This document shows, in pieces, positions 47,030 to 60,729 of a DNA stretch of 64,000 nucleotides (position 1 is its first letter; the number at the start of each line of letters is the position of its first letter). Source of the DNA: Crocodylus rhombifer. Lineage: Eukaryota; Chordata; Crocodylia; Crocodylidae. The notes under the pieces were generated by a model. That model ran no database searches, had not been told where the DNA came from, and worked only from the letters and a program-made list of their open reading frames with translations. The stretch covers positions 380,817 through 444,816 of the forward strand of contig JAVSML010001084.1 in assembly GCA_038503035.1 (NCBI GenBank), read 5' to 3'. Made by a program: the position numbers and the translations under genes.

Positions 47030-49272
47030 CAGTTGTTAAGTTATGGAACAGAGGAAAGAAGGAAAGATGATCTGGTCTGTGGTTTGAACATTGAGGGTAG
47101 CTTGGGCAACAGCAACCATGAGCTCATTAGGTTCACTGTCCACCACGAGGTTGACAAATCAGCTAGCAGGACTGAAGTCCTGGACGTCAAAAATGCTGGC
47201 TTCCATAAGCTCAGGGTATTAATAGAGGAGGTGATGCAGAACCAGGGATAGAAGGTGAATGGAGTGTATGAAGAATGGTTGTTCCTCAAGGACACTATCC
47301 TTGAACCACAAAAGAAAACCTTTCCTATGAAGAAGAAAGATAGCAGATAGGGTGGTAAGCCCTCCTGGCTCAACAGGGACATCATGGTCCTCTTGAAAAA
47401 GAAACACAACAGTGGTCTGCACTTGTAGGGAAATGATTAGGAAAGCTAAGGTGGTGACTGAGTTTAAGTTAGCTAAGGGAGTCAAGGACAATAAGAAGTC
47501 CTTGTTTAGGTATGTAGGGAGCAGAAGGAAAACAAGTGGAAGCGTGAGGCCCCTGCTTAACACCTTGGAACAGCTGGTAACAGACACTCAGGAAATAACT
47601 GAACTGCCCACTTTGCTTCAGTATTTCACTGAACTAAGGGGAAAGACAAGCAAGATAATGATCACAGGGGGCATGGTGGGAATGATAGCCTTGCCATTGT
47701 GGATGCTGACCTGATGCAAAACCAAATAGAAAAGCTAGAAAATAATAAGTCAGCAGGACCAGATGGACTTCACCCAAGAGTGCAGATGGAGCTGGCCAAG
47801 GTCATGGCGGAACCCCTTCAGAAACTCTTTCAGAAATAGTGGCACACAGGGGAGATCCCTGAGGATTGGAAGAGGGCCAACATTGTGCCCATCTTCAAGA
47901 AGGGGAAGAGGGAGGACCTAGGGAACTATAGGCCAGTCAGCCTAAACTCCATCCCAAGGAAAATCCTGGAAAAACTCATTAAAGAAACTATATGCGATAT
48001 GCTCATTGAGGGTAAGATTCTGAATGACAGCCAGCATGACTTTGTCATGGGTAGGTCTTGTCTTACCAATCTTATCTCCTTCTATGCACAGGTCTCTCAC
48101 CATCTGGACACAGAAGACAAGGTCAATGTTATATACCTAGACTTCCAAAAGGCTTTTGCTTTAGTATCCCATGATATCCTTGTGGAAAAATTGGAAGATT
48201 GTGGGCTTAACTTCTCAACACTTCAGTGGGTGGAAAACTGGCTGTATGGTAGGACCCAGAGAGTTCTCATGAATGGATCTGTGTCATCCTGGCAAGAAGT
48301 GGCCAGTGGTGTCCCTCACAGGTCCATGCATGAACTGGTGCTTTTCAATATCTTTATCAATTATTTGGATGTGGGGGTGAAAAGCTTGCTAGCTAAGTTT
48401 GCAGATGACACCAAGTTATGGGGGAGTGTGGTCATTCCAGAAGATAGGTCGCAGATACAGGCAGACCTGGACAGGCTGGAGAGTTGGGCAGACCAGAACC
48501 AGATGAAATTCAACACTCAGAAGTATAAGGTGCTCCATCTAGGAGCAAACAACCCCTAACTTACCTCTAGACTCGGTGGTGACAAGGGACCTAGGGGTAG
48601 TGATCAACAATTGCATGAACATAAGCCAGCAGTGCGGTGCTGTAGCCAGCAGGGCAAAACAACACACTGGAATACATTAACGGTTGCATCTCATGCAAAA
48701 CTAGGGAAGTGATACTCCCACTGTACTCTGCACTGGTGAGATCGCAGCTGGAGTACTGCGTCCAGTTCTGGGTGCCACACTTCAACAAGGACGTGGAAAA
48801 ACTTGAAAGGGTCCAGAGAAGAGCCACCCATATGTTCAGGGACTTGCAAGACAAGCCATATGAGGAAAAGCTGAGGGACTTGGGCCTCTTCAGCCTACAG
48901 AACAGAAGGCTGAGAGGGGACTTGGTAGAGGCTTATTGCTACATCAGGGGAGTACATCAAGAACTTGATGAACAGCTGTTCACCAGGGCACCCTTGGGGA
49001 AGACCAGGAGCAATGGATACAAACTCCTGGAAGGCTGCTTCAGGCTCAATTCCAGGAAAACCTCCTTCACAGTCAGGGTGTCCAGACTGTGGAATAAACT
49101 CCCTCCAGTGGTGGTGCAGTCACCTACCCTGGGAATCTTTAACAGGAGACTGGACAGTCACTTTGATGGGGTCACTTGACCCCAGTTGTCTTTTCCTGCC
49201 TAGTGCAGGGGGACTGGACCCGATGAACTACAAGGTCCTGCCCAGCCCCTTACGATCTACGAATCTATGGAT
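47030..49272 (+). mobile_element. CR1 LINE, longest copy, endonuclease end to 3' tail, broken ORF2
   Basis: The frame starting at 47033 gives LVCGLNIEGSLGNSNHELI, the C-terminal end of the APE-type endonuclease. The usual catalytic SDH reads SNH here. The linker (KAKVVTEFKLAKGVKDNKKSLFRY) follows in another frame from 47412. The reverse-transcriptase part is open from 47885 to 48559, with YLDFQKAFA in place of KAFD, a damaged motif B (SGVPHRSM) and an intact FADDTKLW. After a break the C-terminus is open from 48709 to 49179. The tail ends near 49270 with ATCTACGAATCTATGG. Its last ten bases overlap the inverted repeat starting at 49261. Divergence suggests an old insertion. Confidence 0.9.
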
Positions 49273-50034
49273 AAGCAGAGGAGAAAACTGAATTGGTACC
49301 CTTATGTGCCTGATTTTGCTCCCACAGATGGCAGCACTGGGGCAAGGGATCTCAATCAGCCCAAGGCCCATGAGTTTGTTTGCCTAGGGCCCACTAAAGG
49401 GTTAATCTGGTCCTGCCTGTAGGCAGGGATAGTTGCGGGGTAGTGATGGAACAAGAGTGACACTGGTTGGTTTGCTGCTATGTAGACTGATGACGACCAG
49501 CTCTATCTCTGTGCCATAGGCTCTTGGAGGATTCCTTGTCTCATGGAAAACACGAGGCACATCTAGCTGTTAAATCCTAATACAGGGTGGAGGAAGGGAT
49601 CAAGACAGGAGAAGGCTTCAGTTCACAGTTTTCTAAGCATGCACAGCAGTTCTGGCCATGCACAGAAGTAGAACTTTTGCACTCAGGGAACTATGCTGAT
49701 GAAAACTTAGGCACCTACAGACTTTAGGCACCCGGAGGCGTAACTGGCCAGTACTGCACCCTGGGCAGACTGCTTTCTCCCCACACTCTGCACCTTTCTT
49801 GCTTGGGCTCTGGCTTCAGCAGTAGGGTGGTGGTGCACAGTACAGGAACAGCTGGGGGTTCACTGCTGCTGAAGGAATTGTCACCTCTTTTGCTGGAGTC
49901 ACAAGAACAAACTGACTCTGAAAGTTTATGGGTTATCACTTCTGCAAACCTTTAGATGTGTGAATTAGACTCAGCAAAATCAGGCACATAAGGGTCCCAA
50001 TTCATAGTTTCCTCTTCTGCTTACCCATAGATTC
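49261..50034. mobile_element. Candidate DNA element bounded by 60-base inverted arms
   Basis: The left arm 49261-49319 and the complement of 49974-50034 are about 85-90% alike, both starting GAATCTATGG and ending CCTTATGTGCCTGATTTTGC. Inside lie the complement of a hAT end (AAAGGGTTAATCTGGTCCTG, about 49397-49416) and, near 49733, CCGGAGGCGTAACTGG, which resembles another transposon end. The interior may therefore hold nested insertions. No transposase is present. The left arm begins within the CR1 tail. Confidence 0.55.
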
Positions 50035-50109
50035 AGTTCTCAGTTTTCTACACATGGTGACAGGTATATTCTAATATAATGAAACTATCTGCAGCTATAT
50101 TGCCTCAGG

Positions 50110-50206
50110 CTGTGGTAGGCTCAGACCTCCCAATCCAAGCAGAGTTCAGCCTGGTCAGTATTTGGATGGGAGATTCTAGGGATAGCTTTGGGTTGCTCTA
50201 GGTAGT
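50110..50206 (+). pseudogene. 5S rRNA-derived sequence (pseudogene or SINE head)
   Basis: AGCAGAGTTCAGCCTGGTCAGTATTTGGATGGGAGA (50139-50174) matches the internal promoter region (A box to C box) of vertebrate 5S rRNA at most positions. Weaker 5S-like sequence extends on both sides, from about GTGGTAGGCTCAGACCTCCC to TTGGGTTGCTCTAGGTA. It is too diverged to be a functional 5S gene. It may be a retroposed pseudogene or the head of a 5S-derived SINE. I could not recognise a SINE core downstream. Confidence 0.7.
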
Positions 50207-53200
50207 ATTATCAAGACTAATAGAGAAGATGGCCCATGCTCCATGGCCATTTGCTCCTTGTCCTCTTTTCTGAGAAACTGGCAGCAGGAAAGCTAAGTCA
50301 CCTGGTAAGGTGATTTTCTGATGTGACCACTTGGACTGACACTCATCTTACAAAAGCTTTTGCTGCTAGTCCATGGCAGCAAATTTGAGTCACTTCTGAA
50401 CCAGTGGCATATTGGTGAAAGGCTCTGCTTCCTTATTAAAACAAGTATTTTCTTGGCATGCTATATTTTAAATGCATCAAGCAGTTTCTGATTCTATTTG
50501 TTATTTTTTCTCTTGAAATGTGAAAGCTAAAAGTGTACCCAATGCAGTGTGACTTATACTGAAAGCCACCCAGGGACAAAGCTAGGGTTGTTGGGGGATT
50601 TTCAGAGTAGTGCTGAAGGGAAAAGGCACAGCAAGACCTCGAAAGCCTGGAAAACAGAAACACCAAGAGAGGCTTAAGGTCTTCAAGCCTACAGCATAGC
50701 TGAAAGGTCTCATTAATAACAGTGAAGAAAAGAAAAGTTTAGCTTTTTTCTACCTTTGCTACTCTTTACAGTCAAAGGCTATAGTCAAAGGCTACAGAGC
50801 TATTATCTAACTGAGGTGATCACACAGATAATGTTAGGTGTATGTTTTCTGTGAGAATTTGATTATGAGTATGACATTCCCATAAAGGTCACCCCAGGCC
50901 ACTCAGTTAAGAGATCTGAACAATTGCAAGGTATCCAAAATTAGGTTTTCACATAAATTAACTCCACATTTACTTCTCATGAATTTTAGAGAAAGCTACA
51001 GTCTTACAGCCAATAGGGTTTTCTCTAACATACAGTACATATTGTATTTCAGTACCACTTCAAACTTAAATTTATCTCTTGGTAAATGCAAACTAAATGA
51101 CTAGTGTAGAACTAATATATTTTGTGCCAAGAAAATGAATGGGTGCCGCAGTAGACGCTTAAGAGTGCTACTAATTATTCACGTGATTTGTGGCATCCAT
51201 TCTCAGGAAAGGTATGGAGGCACTAAGTGGGAAAATCTTTCACAATTCTGGTTTAGAAAACATATAGAAAAGAACTTAGCACACCCACAATCATGTCCAA
51301 ACCTCTTAACATCAATATACCCAGAATGCTATTCCAGCTCACAGGGATATTGTAGCGTTTGAGCCTCAAGAACAAACTGGAAGTTTTGGGCGTTTCTGTG
51401 TGTGAATTGAGATTGTTTGTTTTTTTCCAGCATGTTTTGCAAGCCAGAATTGTGAAAGGCTGGTCCCACTTTTAGCCTCCATACCTTGAGTGCAAGGGCG
51501 TACCCAGAACATTTTTTAGTAGGCAGCAAATAGTTTCCAACCACACTACTCTCAATTCAGCACAACATGTATGCAGCTTCTGAACTGCCTGTGCTGACTT
51601 TTTGGGGCTTCCATAGTCTTGTGCAGAGGTGGGCCCTATTCTTTTTATTTATTTTTTCTTTGGCTACCATTGGCCTGTAATTCAAGTTGAAACAAAGGAG
51701 GAAGACGCTGCGAATTGAGGAAGAGGTGTCAAGGAAACAATGTTATTGGCTCAAGGTATTTTTTTTTAACCTTCATATTTTTATTGACAAGCATAGAATT
51801 ACAGTACCAGATAAATTAAGATTTAAGTGGAAAACATTCTGCCTACACAACTTCTTTTAGAAAAGCAGCAGGCCAATAGACACGTACTCATACACTCCTA
51901 CACACAAAGAAACGGTTCATGAGGGTAGAGTCGCTAGTGATGGCTGCAATCAAGAAATCAAAGTAAAATAAAGGTGAATGATAAATTGAAAGTCGTGTTT
52001 AGCATTCAGATAAGCAGTTCACTTTTAGGGGGAATTTAGAAATATTAATCTTCACAATGTTACTGTAAAAACAGATGAAGTATGGCCATTGGTATTGTCC
52101 CATTTTTTTAAAATAGAGCTGGTGTCCCTGTTACCTGTAGATTTTAGAATCTGATTAAAGAACGCTTTCTGTCTTAATTGTTCTATTTTTGTGATAGTCT
52201 CCACATTTTTTATCCACATGTTGTTGATATCAGAGTCTCTGAGGCCAAGTTCTGGGTGGTAGCTAGCAGTAGTTGTGTGGTCAATGGTTTGGGGGGATTT
52301 TTTTTCCCTTCACTTTCTTTTGTCCTATGTCTTAGCTATGCATAAGTGTTTTCAAAGAATGTAGTGTTTTCTACACTAGTCTTTCCCATTATCCAAACTA
52401 AAGCTTCAGGGACAGAATGCTGGTAGGCACTGCAAGAGCAAAACAGAACTAGTGGGAATACAGTTTTGCACTTGTCTTTTCCTTAAAAATCTTTGTTTAC
52501 CACGAGAATAACTGGATGAAGTGTGTTTATTCATTGAAAGTACTTAAAGGTGTTAATAGAAAGTATTTATGTATGTACATATGTTTCGATGCCTCTGTAG
52601 AAATGTACTTAACGAAAAGAATGAAACTAAAATTTAGAGTTCTATCCTGCAAACCTTTACTTGCACGGGTAGCCATTATTTATACAAGTTCTCTCATTGA
52701 ATTCAATGGAAATAACTGAAGAGTTTTTAGGATTGTCCATGAGTATCAGCACAAAAAGAGGAAGCAAGTTTCCTAGCACTGTGAGAGAGATTCTGGAAAT
52801 GATTTGTGTTTTGAAATTTCTTGTTTGAGCAAGATCCAAGTTAGAGTGCAAACAATTTGGTTGAAGAAAAACTACAGAATTAAGATTAATTTGGATTCAG
52901 CCTTGCCAATCAGAAAATCTCTCTTGTAAATATCAACCTCTTAATTAGGCAATCTTGCCTTTTTTGTTTTCTAACTTCAACAAAGTGGATATATTAGTGC
53001 CATATGAAGCTGCCTAAGGAGGATTAGTTAAAGGAAACTGCATATTGAACTTCACCTTTTAATTAACTTTTAATGAATTGCTCTCACAGCAGAAAACAGT
53101 CACAGAGGGACTCCAAGAAGTGGGAGTTACCTAAGGACTGGAATGTTTTTAGGGAGAAAAAAAGGTAGTGATTTCATTGCTTTACATACAGTTTAGTTGC

Positions 53201-56200
53201 ACTTATAGTTTGTGCTATGAAGTCATCACAAGATAATGGAAAGAAGATGAGTTGAAAAAAGTTAGATGTGTAACTGATTATGTAAGCATGTCATCTTTGT
53301 TTTTGTCAGTTTCAGTTACTGAGAAGCATATTTTCCTTATTTAGTGCTGCCTTTGTGCAGTTATATTAAGCCAAAAAAAAAAAAAGGAAGAAGAAGAAAG
53401 AGAGGGAGACGGAGAAAGGGTTGGCTGTAACGCCTTTGGCTTTTGGCAGTCTAGCTGAAATGATTGGATTCCATGAATAAAGCTGGATTGAGGTGAGGAT
53501 CTCTAACATGGTGGGTAATCACACTTGGCATTCGCTGTCAGGAAGACAACTTTGGTGCTGAGTCTAGAGATCATTAGGAATGAAACATCAAATGCTTGAA
53601 AACAAATGGAGGCTTAATCTTCAATGAAAGAGAACATCAGCAAAAAGTGGCTTTCATGGTTTTGGTTACCTGACTTGCTGGGAACTGGCAGATTTACCTG
53701 TATTATATTTCCTTTCTCTAGTACCTGTGACATCCTGGAGTTGCAGCAAAAGGCAACACATCTCTTCTGCTAGGTAAAGAGTAAATAGGCAGAACTAGGA
53801 CAAATCTGGCTCTTGGGTGTGTATGTGGAGCTTCATATAAAATCAATAGGAGACCCATCATTTGGTTCTATTATAATTTAAGGCTCCCATTAAACATTAG
53901 TGATGGGACACATGATGTGGATACGGAGAAACTCCCAGGAGGATTTGGTCCCATAAATTATAAAATGCTGCTGTCAGCTTGTAACAGATATAATACTGCT
54001 GTGTTCTACTTAGAGGGGATCTGTATTCATTTTTGTTCCAATCATCACCCTGAAGATAAGTATCTTTCAGCCAGGGTTAATTCAGAACTATATCATAATT
54101 ATTAGAACAATCTGAATCCAACAAAAATAAAATAGTAGTCATGAACAGTTATTCAAAGTCCAAGGGACATTTTGTTTTTCCACATTTGTATCCCTTTGTC
54201 ATGTGCACATGCACATTTTTCTTAGCATATTTTTGGCTGTTCTTATGCACACATCTGTATTCTCAGCCAAAACAAGGGCACATGCATGTAAACAAGAGTA
54301 CTCATTCTTTTTTTATTTAGCATTTTACTTTCAGTATTTGTCATTCTCCTGCTTACAAAAGTTTCACTCCTCCAGTCAGTGGTCCAGAAAGAACATCATG
54401 GGGCTGAGGTGACCACATGCCCACTGAAGGTTACAGATAGTCAAATAGTAATCGAAGTGAGCAATTCCCAGACAGAAAATCTGTCATTCCTCAGTAAATG
54501 CTTGCAAGAAAGAATGTATTCAGAGCAGACAAGATTGCTTATAAACAAGTCACAAACAAAGAAAAGGGCTGTATTTGTCAGATAATTTATCCTCAATGAA
54601 TAATTCAACCAACTCTAATAATGATTATTTATTATTTATAATATACAGACTGACATTGGTATACATGGAGCTTCAATAAAAGTAATTAAAATAATTTTGC
54701 ATTAACTTATTAGATTTATGGGGTGTACAAAAATAGATATTTTCATTTCTCTGAAATATGTTATGGAAATTATCTTTGCAATAACAATTGAATAAAAATC
54801 TGAGATGGGTTTTCAGCAGTTTTCTCCATGTAACAAAGTATTAAATAATTAAAAAAATGTTTCCCTTGAGACATCTTAAATATCAATTCTGATATTTGAT
54901 GCCTTTAACTGAGTTCAGGCAGGATTGTTCAAACTGATAGCTGATTTCCTTAGGTCATGCATTTTAAACACAAGGATATGACAGATTATGATATAGACAT
55001 ATTTTAGATATAATTTTACACATTCTTATTCAGGCGATCTTGAGATCCAGTACGATTTTTGCACAGAGAAAAGAACTTATCCACAAGGAACAAAACGTGA
55101 AATTCCAAAATAGAAGTTTTAATAAGAATTAAAGATGAAAACCTTGATTTAGAAGGGAAAAAATCATATTCAAAGGAAAAATACTGGGAATTTCAAACAG
55201 TTTGACACAAAGTTCAATCACACAAAAATGGTACATTTGAAAGAACCCAGTTTTTTCTCTGGAGTTTTCCCATCTTTGCATGAAGTAGCTCTTACCTTTT
55301 AATACAAATATTTGCTTTTGAGGGGGAAGGTTTTTTACTGGGTAAAAAATAATAAGCATTGAACTGAAAAAAGCTTCCAGGAATTCCTGTGTATAGCTCA
55401 GAAAAAATATTTGCCTATTATCTGTTTTCATGTCTGAATATGTGTTTCACCACAAACTAAGAAGTAAACAAAGAAAGAAAGAAACATATTCATGGTTGGT
55501 GTTTTGTGGTCAAGTGGAACAGTTGCATATTGTTGTCTTTGCTTTCCTAGTACAAAGATTGCAACTCTTTTTCCAGGAGTTGGCATAATTATTAGAAAAA
55601 GAGGCACAGTTTCTATGTAAATACAGAGCACCATGCAATGCCTATTGCCTAGTGTGCAATCAGTAAAAATATACTAATACCTATATAGCTAAGCCTAAAT
55701 TCAGCACAGTGCTTAAGCATGCACCTATTTTTAAAATGAAGGAGGTCACTTTTAAAGTCAAGCATGCTTAATGTTAAAGACATGCTCAAATGCTTTGGTA
55801 AGTGAGACTCTTAGGTAGCAATAAAAACCACTCACTTGAACTTGTAGGAAACAAACTTTCTTTTTTAAAATGGATTTTTGATTCAATAAAAATGTTAATA
55901 AATAGGATTTGATTTTGAATTTTTGTCATAAATATCAAAAAGTCAAATTTAAATGGAGGTGTTTAGGGTTTTTTGTTTTGTTTTTGGGGTTTTTTTTACA
56001 AATAAACCCCTTGTATATATTTTTTAAAAGTCAATACAAATGAAACTGTTTAGTTTTAATCAATTTTGTGGAGGGTCAAATAGAATTTTCCCACCAACTT
56101 TAGTGCATACCATTTTCCGTATATGTGTGTAGTTTGGTAACGGTCTCTAAGTTCTGCAGGGGCTTTCTTACCAGTAAATGACAGAACACAGCAGGTCTGC

Positions 56201-59200
56201 AGACATGAGAAATTCTAACGGGTGCCATTCGAGTTTTGCTGAGGCAGAGTATCGTTATGCAGTTCTTATGGGCCTTAACCTGTCTGAAGGACTAAGCAAC
56301 TTGCTGGAATTTGTTTTATGCTCAGGGTATGATGATAAAATAGGACCTATAAAACATGGAGGTGCCTGATTTTGTGATCTTTACTCACTTTAAGAAGTGC
56401 TAACTAACATCCTTGCCATGGGCTTAGTTAAGGCTGAGAACTCTATCCAGAGTTTCCTAGTATTGGTGGGGGAGCATGCCCTCTGCTATACTCCTTCAGG
56501 GGATTAATTTTTTTTCCTGCACTGCCATTAGTATAGAAGGGGGATGGGTTAATATATGCATGTCCCTCCATACGGGTTTTCAAATAGTTGATGTTAATAA
56601 AAAGAATGATAAAATATTTGCTTACTTGATGTTATTGCCAGGGATCCTGATTTTCTTGGATTAAAAACCCCCCCCCCAATTTTCAGGTTAAAAAAAGTAA
56701 CCCCAAATCCACATTCTTCTATGATCAAAATGAAACACCACTAAATATACATCTATGTATTAGAGATGAATATGTTCATAGTTCATTGCCTTTAGTTGAG
56801 TGAATTACTGTGTAGGATTATAAAGTATATTTTTGAAGAAATTGTTTAGCTTGCATTTGATACGCTCTTGATCATATTTCATTTAAACATACTCAGAGCT
56901 GATCTCCATTAAAAAAACTTTGATGCTATTACTAAATTGATTTAAAATCAGTGTGGTTACGCTGGCACAAATTCCTAATGTGGATGCTCTTAAACTGGTT
57001 TAAACCTCACTTAAATTAGTTTAGCTTAATTTAGCAATTCACCAATTTAAGGTCAGTTTATTTTGAGGGCCTCTGGAAGCCTTTTACCCACAGCAACTAA
57101 TGCCTATGCTCTTGTGTTGTAAACAGCACTTATTTGCCAAACAAAGTCGCCCCTCTTATACTTCCTCTACTTAGTCTTTGTATCTTGTACAGTACATGGT
57201 TCTAAGACAAGGAGGTTTTAAAGACTGTTCAGTGTCCACACAGTTCTAGGAATGGTTGCATAAAGATTTTATCATACTGCCTTTTGAAGAAATAGGCATA
57301 TGTGCCTGAAATGTTTATGAAGGTTTGTAAATACTCAGGTTTTGCTAAGAATAAATGTAACAGGGCTTGGCAAGGCACTTGCTCATGTGATTTCAATTTT
57401 ACAGAGTTCTGATGCAGGAAGGCTGGATGGAGAGCCATCTGCCTGTCATTGAGATGCCAGTGATTCATTGCTTTCATATACCCACCCAAGAGGATGTTTA
57501 AAAGGCTTACTCTTTCTTTCAATGTTTGTCGGAAATGTCATTCAAAGTAATAGTTACTTTTCTACTAGGAATGCCCAGAAATTTGCCCCGTTTCTACATG
57601 ACGACATTTACCCTTCTTCATAAGTTTGGAGGCATGTCTTTCATTTTGTAAATTGCTATTTATCATGGGAGATGCTCTCTGGTTTAAAAACACAGTGCGT
57701 GTCTGTAAATTAAAAACAACTTTTTCTGGTTATCAGGGAAAGCCATGTTACTCTATTGTACAGATGATACTGATTGTGTGTGATCGAATACAATCACGGT
57801 GCATGAAAGAAATTCATAGGGTCTTTCTGAAAGAAAGCAGGCTATGATACTTCTCTTCCAGCAAAAGGTCCATATGGTCCTAGTACTGCAGAAAATGGGT
57901 AATATTCATTCTCTTCAAATAAATCAGAAAGTGAGACAGATGAAGAGGTGGATATTTGTCTCTTCTTGAAAGAAAATTAGTTAGAACCAAAGAATTTCTT
58001 CAAAACCAGGTTATCTTTATGAATGTATAACTTGTACGGCTGCCAAAGGTATTTTAGTCTAGAATGATCAGCTGAGTAAAATGCTCATCCTGAAAGCTGA
58101 AGTAGTTTAGAAATATCTTATGCCTACATATTTATTTTTCCAAAATTTCATTGTATTTTAGAGAACATGATGCACAAAATATGACTGTTTATGCATCATG
58201 TTTTTTCTCCTCTTGGGGGATGGTACCTACATCCCAATTTTTAGTGATTTGGCAGAATTCCCAAGACAAAAGTAATGGAAGTCCAGAAAGAAACAGGCTG
58301 ATTACATTTAGTTACTTTCACTTGGCAATTCATCAATTTAGTTCTGATAATTTATGAATGTATGTGCCAAATTCTTCTCTATTTCATGACCTTTTAATGG
58401 TAGAAAGTAAGAACTTTGTAGATGGTTTTTGCAGATGGGAAGAAGTAGAAAAATGCCTTGACGGTGGCATTCTTCCTTTCTGGACTGCCCTCGTGTGACT
58501 CTCCTTCATTTTCAAAATTAGAAGGGAGCATATATCCTCTTAATATGCAGAGCATGACAGAGCCCAAAGTTTGTAAGTTCTGATCCAGAGCTTCTGCAGC
58601 CAATAAAATTATTGCTGTTAACTTCAGTGGACTTGCCTCTTGTCCTAAGAGTGCATGAGTTAAGCCTGTGTACTGTTATCAAACCTGTATTGTGGATTTT
58701 TGAACCTTTACGTTCTTTATTTGTTTAGAACCTGGCTCCATTTTACTGTATGTTGCCATCCTCAAAACCGGTGCCTTTTCCAGCTTACGTGTCAAAAGTC
58801 TTGGGACAGTCTCAAAAACAGGCTGTGGCTCTACTGAATATGGGCGGAATACTGAGAGCATAATACTTGCACTATCAACAAAATATAGATCAGGGCAAAA
58901 ATTTTGAATTTAAGTTAATGCCAATCTGACCTGCAATAACTTGCACACTTCAGCATTCACACATGTGTAGTCATTAGGGAGTTGTCTGGCTAAATGTGTA
59001 TTTTCACATCTGTCAGCTAAATCAGAGATCCAAATGCGAAATGTAGCACTCAGGCACATTATATAGATTTGTGACACTTCCCAGAGGACTTGGGGGCTGT
59101 AAAGCAATGAGTGGATTAAATGGAGACATAAATATAGTGTTTTCGACTATGACGGGTATAATCTTACTCTGTTGTTGTTCGCATAGGGCAAAAGAAAACT

Positions 59201-60729
59201 GCACTTAGTTACAGACGGTCTGTGTGAAATTCTGTGTGAAATGTAGAGTTCCTCACCGAACAAAATAAGTGAATTAGCTGAGAAATTTATAAGACAATTA
59301 GTTTTACATCTCTTTTAAAATATCATACTTCTGATGTAAATGAAGCGGGTAATTTTTTTGATGCATAAGGGGACATATTGATGGAAGTTGCTTATCTAGA
59401 ATGCAAACTGGGTGGTATTTATTTTGTACCTAATCCCATAAATATTAGTGAAATCAAATTATTCTATTGGATTCTGTGCATGTGTGTGTGCACACGTGTG
59501 TGTTTAAATAGGAATAAGCGTACTTCAAACAATGACTTTTTCTGTTAAGAAACTAGTATACTTTTAGGTATTTAACGACAGGGAGTCAGAATCAGACACA
59601 GGACTAACAACCACAAAAAACTATCCAAGTATTTCTTACTAACAGAAAGGTTTATGAAGATAAGGACGTAGGAAGGTCTGTAAGATGGGAAAAGACTGAT
59701 GACCTTTGTGGCTCTTACTTTATATGTTCTAATCCCTCTTCTACCTGGCTGACAAAAAAAAAAAGACATCGGATGTTTTCTAGGTACATAGTGTGGGACC
59801 ATAAACCAAACCAACTGGACAATTCCATGATACTCTTTTTCAATTCAGCGTGCTGAATATATATGGAAAAATCAGCAGAGGGATATAAGACAGACTTAGC
59901 CATTTGGGATTTTGTATGAATCTGTAATTTCATAGTACTGATAGTTCATTATGTCCCCTCATTCATGCCATGTAGGGAAGGGAACTCTGCATTCATGTGG
60001 AAATATCCTTAAACTGGTAGATGCCTACCATTGAGCACTGCAGAACTCCATGGAGTAGAAAGGTATGCTAGGGCAGGACAGAGGGTCTAAAGCCAAAGGC
60101 ATGTCTGGATCTTCTTCCTTGTGCCAGACTCATAAAAGAATCTGGTACAACTTTAATATTACATGAATCTCTACCAACTTGGGCTATTTCTTCCTTTACA
60201 TTGCTGACTCTTCTTTTAAGGGATTTTCAGAAAACAGTTGCAATGAGGGGGGCCTTGGAAGTATGATTCCTATGACAGCTCAGGGAAAGGTGATGGGACT
60301 GGACAGCAGTGCAAAGGCAAGTGGCATCAACCTGGGTCAAAGCAGATTTCAGGGGAATGTAGGTTCTGAGAGTCATACCACTGCCTCTTTCCATAGAAGA
60401 CCCCACTCTTCCTGATTAGAGACAGTCTTTTGAACATAGCAAGGTGCCCTAAAAAAGTTTCTCTCTGTGGGGGTGGTTCTTGCATGTAAGAGACAAGGTC
60501 CATGGCTAGAAGTGAATAATTCAAGTGAAGCAACAGTATTCATCTTTATTTTGAGAATTGTTTCTACAGTATTTACCAGAATCCAAGCTGACTTTGATTG
60601 CAATAATTGGATTCTGTATATGGAAAAGTATACATGCATTGTTATTTTACATGTATGAAATCTGATTAGTGGAAGGTCGGTCATCCTAAATGTATCCTTC
60701 CATTGCTGTGGTGAGGAAAGTGGTGGCAG
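50207..60729. other. AT-rich, transposon-poor stretch, no gene recognised
   Basis: About 10.5 kb with only short frames. Noted inside are CAAGGGCGTACCCAGAAC near 51496, which resembles a DNA-transposon end, and a poly-A then GGAAGAAGAAG tract near 53373. There are also a C-run at 56670, AAACTGGTTTAAAC-like sequence near 56993 that may be an old MITE, and a TG/CA tract near 59478. No CR1 copy is visible. No host exon could be supported. Confidence 0.45.
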
